DNA of 53,415 bases from a virus, in IMG/VR virus record IMGVR_UViG_3300032087_000658, positions 1 through 53,415 of that record; one strand, given 5' to 3'. Below the pieces are notes generated by a model. That model had not been told where the DNA came from and ran no database searches. It worked only from the letters and a program-made list of their open reading frames with translations. Both the position numbers and the translations under genes were made by a program. Of the stretch, positions 48,991-53,415 are shown one piece after another (the stretch's first letter is position 1; the number at the start of each line of letters is the position of its first letter).

Positions 48991-51765
48991 TTATTCCTTT
49001 AGTTCCTGTATTTCTTGCTTAAGTGTTTCAATCTGTGCTTGTTGTTCTTGTATAGCTTTTACAAGTAATGGAGTTATTCTTCCGTAGTCCATGCTTTGCA
49101 TTTGTTCGCCATCTTTTTCATGACTTACAGCATCAGGAAATATTTCTTGTACTTCATGTGCAATGAAACCTTCACTAGATGTGCCATCTTCTTTCCAATC
49201 AAATTGAACAGGATTTAATTCGTTTAATCTTTGTAATCCATTTTCAAGAGGTTGTATGTTTTCTTTTAATCTGTAGTCTGAAGATGTGGCATAAGTAGTT
49301 GAAGTTGAACTTACTTGTATTTGACCTTTACTTGCATTATTTTGTCTAAAATCTATAAGATATGTAGCACCACTAGAGTTGTTGTTATTGTATGTAAAAC
49401 ATTCATTTGTTGATGTGAGATTAAATGCTAAACCACCTGTACCACTACCTCCAAACTCACATCCAGTATTTGTACTACCTCCTGATGTTTTTCCAATAAG
49501 CAATCCTCCTGAAGAATCAATACGCATTTTTTCTGTTGAAGAATTACCTGTAGCAAACAAAATATTATCAAAAGACCTAATTCCAAAGTCATCAACATCA
49601 CCTAAACTAAAACCACCACCTGAACCAACAAAATGTTTAACACTTCCACTTGCTAAAAATCTTGCATGAGAACCATTAGCATTTCCTGAATCAATATATA
49701 AAACAGCATCAGTAGAAGCATCATAAATATGAGTTTTTACTGAAGGACTACTAGTTCCAATTCCAACGTTGCCTGAAGAATCAATACGTACCTTTTCTGA
49801 ATTACCTGTATATAAAGCAAAATCTAAAGGAGATATACTTCCTACATAAGGTATTCCACTACGAATACCAGCCGCCATCTGACCATAATCATTTTGAGCA
49901 AGTATTGTTTTATTTTCACCAGTACCTGAATAATTTGCTAAAGATACATTACCAGCAACATCTAATTTTGTAGAAGGACTAGTCGTTCCAATTCCAACGT
50001 TGCCGCCATCTGTAATGACCATTTGACCACCAGCATCAGATAAACTGTTGTAATTAAATCTTAGAGTATTAGAACTTCCTGATTGATAAATGTAAAAAGG
50101 ATTTGTATTACCAGCATTAATTTTTAAACCAGCATGAACATAAGCGTTAGAGTTGGTTTGAGCTATTGTTACTAAAGCATCGCCACCACCTACTGCTGGT
50201 TGGAATTTACCGCTTCCAACAACATCTAAAGGAGTAGAAGGACTGCTCGTGCCAATTCCAACGTTTCCTGAAGAATCAATGCGAAGCCTCTCACTCATAG
50301 TTCCATTGAGCCTTGTTGAGAAAGCTAAATCAGCAGTTCTATTAGCACTAACAGAAAAATCTTCTATAGCTATAGATGATATTTGCGAACCTGCAACATT
50401 ATTAGCTGGTGCAAGATATAAATTAGCAGTATTGCCTGTAGTTGCATTTGTGTTAGTTATATAAACATTAGAAGTTGTTGCATTAGAACTTCTTAAAAAT
50501 GCTATATCTGAAGCTGAGTCTGTTATGTCTAAACCATCACCAACAATTTCACCTGTTACGTCTATGCCTGTTGAAGTTGTTTCTAATTTTGTTGCACCAT
50601 CAAAATTAATTCTTACACTATCGTTTTTTTGTGCACGAATCATTTGTTCGCCTTCATTACTTTCTAATATAACGTATGCAGCACCTTGTATTTTTAAATT
50701 TCCAGTACCAGCATCTTTTATATAACTATGACTACCATCATGGTAAATCTGTAAATCTGAGCCTGTACCAAACTTAGCTATAGCGTTATCTGGCATATTG
50801 AGATGGCTAGATATTTTTACTTCACCAACAATATCTACGGGCACGGATGGCGTTGCTGTTCCTAGACCCACTCTTGAGTTAGCGTTGTCAACTACGAAGG
50901 TTGGTGAATCAAAAGCAACATCTCCTGTTACTGTAAGATCCGCAGGCATAGTAATGTTTCCAGATAGCTTTGCACTAGTTACAGTGCCATCGCTTGGTGT
51001 TCCTATGTTGACTGGATTAATAACATAAACGGTTACACCAAAGTCTGCTGTAACTCCGTCTGTTATTGTTAGTGTTTGATTTGATATAGTGTAAGCATCT
51101 TGATCTTGAAATACACCATCAATAAAAACTAATAAGTTATCTTCTGCTGCTGGAGCATCTGATAATGTGAAATCTGTTTGTGGATTACCACCAACATCTG
51201 CTGCGGTAAAAGTATCTACGGTAAGATTAGAAGACTGTAGGTTAATTAAGTTATCAACTATAACTTCTAACGCCATGCCGTTTGGCGGGGCTGCATCAAA
51301 TGTTAAGGTGCTACCACTAAAAGAGAAAGTATCATGATGTTGCATAACACCATTTAAAAAGACCATAGCGTTTGCTTCTACACTAGGGTCTATACCTATA
51401 TCGTAATCTGTAGCACTTGATGCTGTGGTGGTATTATAAACTGTTTGGTTTGCAGACTTAGCTGCAATGTTTTCTTGTATGTCTGTTAGTAACCCTGCGG
51501 TTGCTCTTAACTCAGCAGAATCTCCAGAGCTAAATGCTCTTGCAGAAGTATTATCCACACCCCTAACGATGGTAAGGGTATTACCACTTCTTGCAGTAAC
51601 CTTAACAATCTCATTGTTGCTTCCATCATCAAAAGTACAATAGAAATACTCACCTGCACCTAGAGTAGGAAAAACCGAACCATCAACAACTGATGCACTT
51701 GTAGCTACATTAGTTAGAGATGATGCAAGAGTTGTCTTGGCATTGTTAGTGAACTTAACAGCCAT
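48991..51765 (-). CDS. Long tail fibre with S74 intramolecular chaperone
   Basis: 924 aa. N-terminal part has repeat modules with VFLNGVMQHHDTFSFSGSTL and VFIDGVFQDQDAYTISNQTL, then the VTSAKLSGNITMPADLTVTG module. The middle repeats RLRIDSSGNVGIGTSSPSTP. The C-terminus is an S74 chaperone: SSDYRLKENIQPLENGLQRL with Ser at the cut, then FDWKEDGTSSEGFIAHEVQE and MDYGRITPLLVKAIQEQQAQ. The layout is close to the 654-aa fibre and parts are shared with the giant fibre, so these arose by duplication and shuffling. AGGAG upstream of the ATG. Confidence 0.85.
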   Translation of the reverse strand: MAVKFTNNAKTTLASSLTNVATSASVVDGSVFPTLGAGEYFYCTFDDGSNNEIVKVTARSGNTLTIVRGVDNTSARAFSSGDSAELRATAGLLTDIQENIAAKSANQTVYNTTTASSATDYDIGIDPSVEANAMVFLNGVMQHHDTFSFSGSTLTFDAAPPNGMALEVIVDNLINLQSSNLTVDTFTAADVGGNPQTDFTLSDAPAAEDNLLVFIDGVFQDQDAYTISNQTLTITDGVTADFGVTVYVINPVNIGTPSDGTVTSAKLSGNITMPADLTVTGDVAFDSPTFVVDNANSRVGLGTATPSVPVDIVGEVKISSHLNMPDNAIAKFGTGSDLQIYHDGSHSYIKDAGTGNLKIQGAAYVILESNEGEQMIRAQKNDSVRINFDGATKLETTSTGIDVTGEIVGDGLDITDSASDIAFLRSSNATTSNVYITNTNATTGNTANLYLAPANNVAGSQISSIAIEDFSVSANRTADLAFSTRLNGTMSERLRIDSSGNVGIGTSSPSTPLDVVGSGKFQPAVGGGDALVTIAQTNSNAYVHAGLKINAGNTNPFYIYQSGSSNTLRFNYNSLSDAGGQMVITDGGNVGIGTTSPSTKLDVAGNVSLANYSGTGENKTILAQNDYGQMAAGIRSGIPYVGSISPLDFALYTGNSEKVRIDSSGNVGIGTSSPSVKTHIYDASTDAVLYIDSGNANGSHARFLASGSVKHFVGSGGGFSLGDVDDFGIRSFDNILFATGNSSTEKMRIDSSGGLLIGKTSGGSTNTGCEFGGSGTGGLAFNLTSTNECFTYNNNNSSGATYLIDFRQNNASKGQIQVSSTSTTYATSSDYRLKENIQPLENGLQRLNELNPVQFDWKEDGTSSEGFIAHEVQEIFPDAVSHEKDGEQMQSMDYGRITPLLVKAIQEQQAQIETLKQEIQELKE

Positions 51766-51784
51766 TCAGTTAACTCCTGTAGAA

Positions 51785-52210
51785 TTAACTGACTGTTACA
51801 GTCCAAGTAATTGTCATTGAGTCAGCAGAACCCTTATTAACAACCGAGAAAACCGTTCTACAAAGTAATGTACCTGATGAAGAGGCATTTAAAATACCAG
51901 CTTCAGTAATTGCACCTGTACCAGTACCAGCACCAAAAGTTGCAACATATTCAACTTCGTTACTAGTAACAGTAGTAGATGTTAACGATACACGGCCAGC
52001 TTCAGACCCTAAAGCTGCATCAGATGCTGACGCTGCTGTTGAGTCAGTACCAATAGCCATGTGTGACATAGCAGTAGCTGTTGCATCTTTCATTCTGGAA
52101 GCAACGTATTCCTTCCCGTCTGTTACAACAACGTTTGGTATTTCTTGAACAGTATCTCCGTTAATGGCGATCTTTAACTTACCTGTAAGTTTTAATCCGT
52201 CTTTTAACAT
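51785..52210 (-). CDS. Small tail-associated protein
   Basis: 141 aa, beta-rich with KLKIAINGDTVQEIPNVVVT, VASRMKDATATAMSHMAIGT and FSVVNKGSADSMTITWTVTV. Such proteins are found beside fibre genes in many phages, with no fixed role. AGGAGA precedes the ATG at 52210. Confidence 0.55.
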   Translation of the reverse strand: MLKDGLKLTGKLKIAINGDTVQEIPNVVVTDGKEYVASRMKDATATAMSHMAIGTDSTAASASDAALGSEAGRVSLTSTTVTSNEVEYVATFGAGTGTGAITEAGILNASSSGTLLCRTVFSVVNKGSADSMTITWTVTVS

Positions 52211-52220
52211 TTATAGTCTC

Positions 52221-53415
52221 CTAATTTAATACACTAGTGTTTAATGCCGAAGTATTTAAAACTCCTGAACCTCCAGGAATAAATGAAATACTAATCGACT
52301 CAGTTATTGTAGCACTATCTGATAAAGATTTGCTAAAACTATGCACTAATATTTCAGACAATAAAGCAGTATCTGCTTTTGTCAAGCCTGTGCTTACAAG
52401 GGGTGCGTCAGATAGTGTCGCAGTGTCTGCAACTACTGAAGAAACTAGTAAAGCAGCTGCCTCAGAAAGTGTCATACTGTCAGAAGCACCAGTAGAAAAG
52501 CTAAAACTAGAAGTTTCAGATATAGCCACAGAGTCTGTTTTACCTAAACTTGGAGATAAAACTGCTGTTTCAGACATAGTTAAAGTGTCAGAAGAAGCTT
52601 TATCTACAGTTAAACTAGAGTCTTCTCCCATAGATACAGAAGCTGTAATTGCAGGTTTATCAATAGAGAATGAAGATACCTCTGTAAGAGTTGCTACATT
52701 CTCTTTATCTAAGTTAGTATCAGTCTGTAAAACGTCTGTAACACTTGCTAAATCATCTAAAGTAAAGGCATCGGTAAAGGTACGAATAAAGGTAACTACA
52801 CGACTAAAACTCTCAGATATAGCAACACTATCGGTTTTAGTTAAACTAGGTGTTAATATAGCTGATTCAGAAAGTGTCATACTTTCTGTTTTAACTAGAG
52901 CAGGACTTAAAACAGCAGCCTCTGATAGCGTCATACTGTCAGTTTTTATACTAGAAAAACTAAAACTATCGGTATCAGTAAAAGAAATACTATCTGTTTT
53001 TACTAAACTTGGTCCTAATACAGCAGTTTCAGATAATGTACTACTATCATCAAACGCTGTACTAAATGCTTTTGCAATGTCTTCTGTAATAGTAGCTGTA
53101 TCAGATTTACCTAAATTTGTATCTAAACTATCTATAGCATCACTAAAGGTGTAGTTGTCACTGAAAACTCTTATAAAAAGCACACTCTTTTCTAAATCTT
53201 CAGTAAGCGTTGTGGTGTCAGAAACAGTTTTACCCAAATCTTTTACTGCAGCTTCTGTTAGGGTTGTAGTATCTGTTTTAGCTAAATCAACAGCAAACGT
53301 TGCAACTTCAGATAGCGTTACAACTTGAACCTGATCAGAATCATATTGTGAAGTAAAATAAAGATTTTTAGTATCTGCATCTAGTATTACATTTACAGCC
53401 GACAAATCTACGTAC
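52221..53415 (-). CDS. Repetitive tail or surface protein, cut at window edge
   Basis: At least 394 codons, open at the right edge; a TTG at 53405 is in frame but the reading frame continues without a stop to 53415, so the true start probably lies outside. The protein is made of about 15 repeats of a 20-residue unit with the pattern [KS]-T/S-D-[ST]-x-[TS]-[LI]-[ST]-E-x-[AS], for example TDSMTLSEAAVLSPALVK. The end is GGSGVLNTSALNTSVLN. It is probably a fibrous virion or surface protein; no family recognised. Confidence 0.7.
   Translation of the reverse strand, partial: YVDLSAVNVILDADTKNLYFTSQYDSDQVQVVTLSEVATFAVDLAKTDTTTLTEAAVKDLGKTVSDTTTLTEDLEKSVLFIRVFSDNYTFSDAIDSLDTNLGKSDTATITEDIAKAFSTAFDDSSTLSETAVLGPSLVKTDSISFTDTDSFSFSSIKTDSMTLSEAAVLSPALVKTESMTLSESAILTPSLTKTDSVAISESFSRVVTFIRTFTDAFTLDDLASVTDVLQTDTNLDKENVATLTEVSSFSIDKPAITASVSMGEDSSLTVDKASSDTLTMSETAVLSPSLGKTDSVAISETSSFSFSTGASDSMTLSEAAALLVSSVVADTATLSDAPLVSTGLTKADTALLSEILVHSFSKSLSDSATITESISISFIPGGSGVLNTSALNTSVLN
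52300..53300 (-). repeat. About 20-codon repeat in the edge gene
   Basis: In-frame degenerate repeats of D-[ST]-x-[ST]-[LI]-[ST]-E/D followed by hydrophobic and Lys-Thr-Asp residues. Roughly 15 copies fill the gene. Coding repeats, not a mobile element. Confidence 0.65.

Noticed and set aside
52237-53154. Plus-strand open frame of 305 codons at the right edge
   Set aside because: Antisense to the repetitive edge gene, which fits its neighbours in strand and coupling.
1-53415. Circular or terminally redundant genome
   Set aside because: Joining the two ends gives a short nonsense extension and an early stop for the left partial gene, and no repeat longer than 3 bases is seen at the ends.

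Overview
This window is almost wholly phage DNA: a tailed dsDNA phage with long-tail (siphovirus-type) morphogenesis genes, very AT-rich and tightly packed, with most neighbouring genes overlapping or a few bases apart. A spanin pair, lipoproteins and a CsgG-type outer-membrane protein point to a Gram-negative host. The AT-richness, the S74 tail fibres and the GTA-like tail chaperones suggest a marine proteobacterium; that is inference, and the host cannot be named from the sequence. No integrase, transposase, tRNA or DNA polymerase gene was seen. Both ends are cut inside genes (1-45 and 52221-53415), and joining them does not give a sensible protein, so the window is a piece of a larger genome.

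Layout. 1-15015 (minus strand): giant 2271-aa repetitive tail fibre, small virion proteins, major capsid protein, prohead protease, Mu F-like head protein, portal with extra C-terminal domains, large and small terminase. 15169-16703 (plus): amidoligase and gamma-glutamylcyclotransferase-like pair. 16913-22056 (minus): ParB-like protein, small partner, PAPS-reductase-like protein (IbrB/IbrA type), methyltransferase, primase-helicase, winged-helix protein, Cro-like regulator. 22142-27728 (plus): early operon with a RecB/Cas4-type nuclease, an Erf/Rad52-like annealing protein, a putative ssDNA-binding protein, an HNH nuclease, and many small unknown proteins including an XRE regulator; it ends in a strong terminator. 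27806-29859 (minus): lysis cassette (GH24 endolysin, SNase-like nuclease, 55-aa holin candidate, o-spanin, i-spanin). 29838-35229 (minus, with one plus-strand gene at 31707-32195): the unusual part, a CHASE2-adenylate cyclase, a secreted FecR protein, a curlin-repeat-like secreted protein, a CsgG homologue and a CsgF homologue. 35210-46992 (minus): tail tip, tape measure, tail chaperones, tail tube and head-tail connectors. 47025-53415 (minus): three large tail-fibre or adhesin-like genes, two ending in S74 chaperone domains, and one small tail gene.

The strongest candidate for an undescribed system is the phage-borne curli-like secretion and cyclic-AMP signalling block at 29838-35229. CsgF, CsgG, a curlin-like substrate and FecR overlap one another so far that each signal peptide is read from inside the end of the preceding gene. 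The cyclase shows all the catalytic residues expected of an active class III (IIIb-like) adenylate cyclase and overlaps the i-spanin. Together they could build an outer-membrane secretion pore with a surface protein and change host cAMP during infection.

Regulation. Three sigma70-like plus-strand promoters (near 15105, 24523 and 31649) drive the amidoligase pair, the second half of the early operon and the lone gene inside the cyclase/curli block. The first two carry the same 18-bp inverted repeat TGTTTA-N5-TGTAAACA (first position of N5 pyrimidine) over the -35 region, and the third keeps one half-site. A fourth promoter with a 10-bp palindrome lies between the Cro-like gene and the early operon. 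No stretch longer than 300 bases lacks a gene; the largest gaps are 16704-16912 and 15016-15168.
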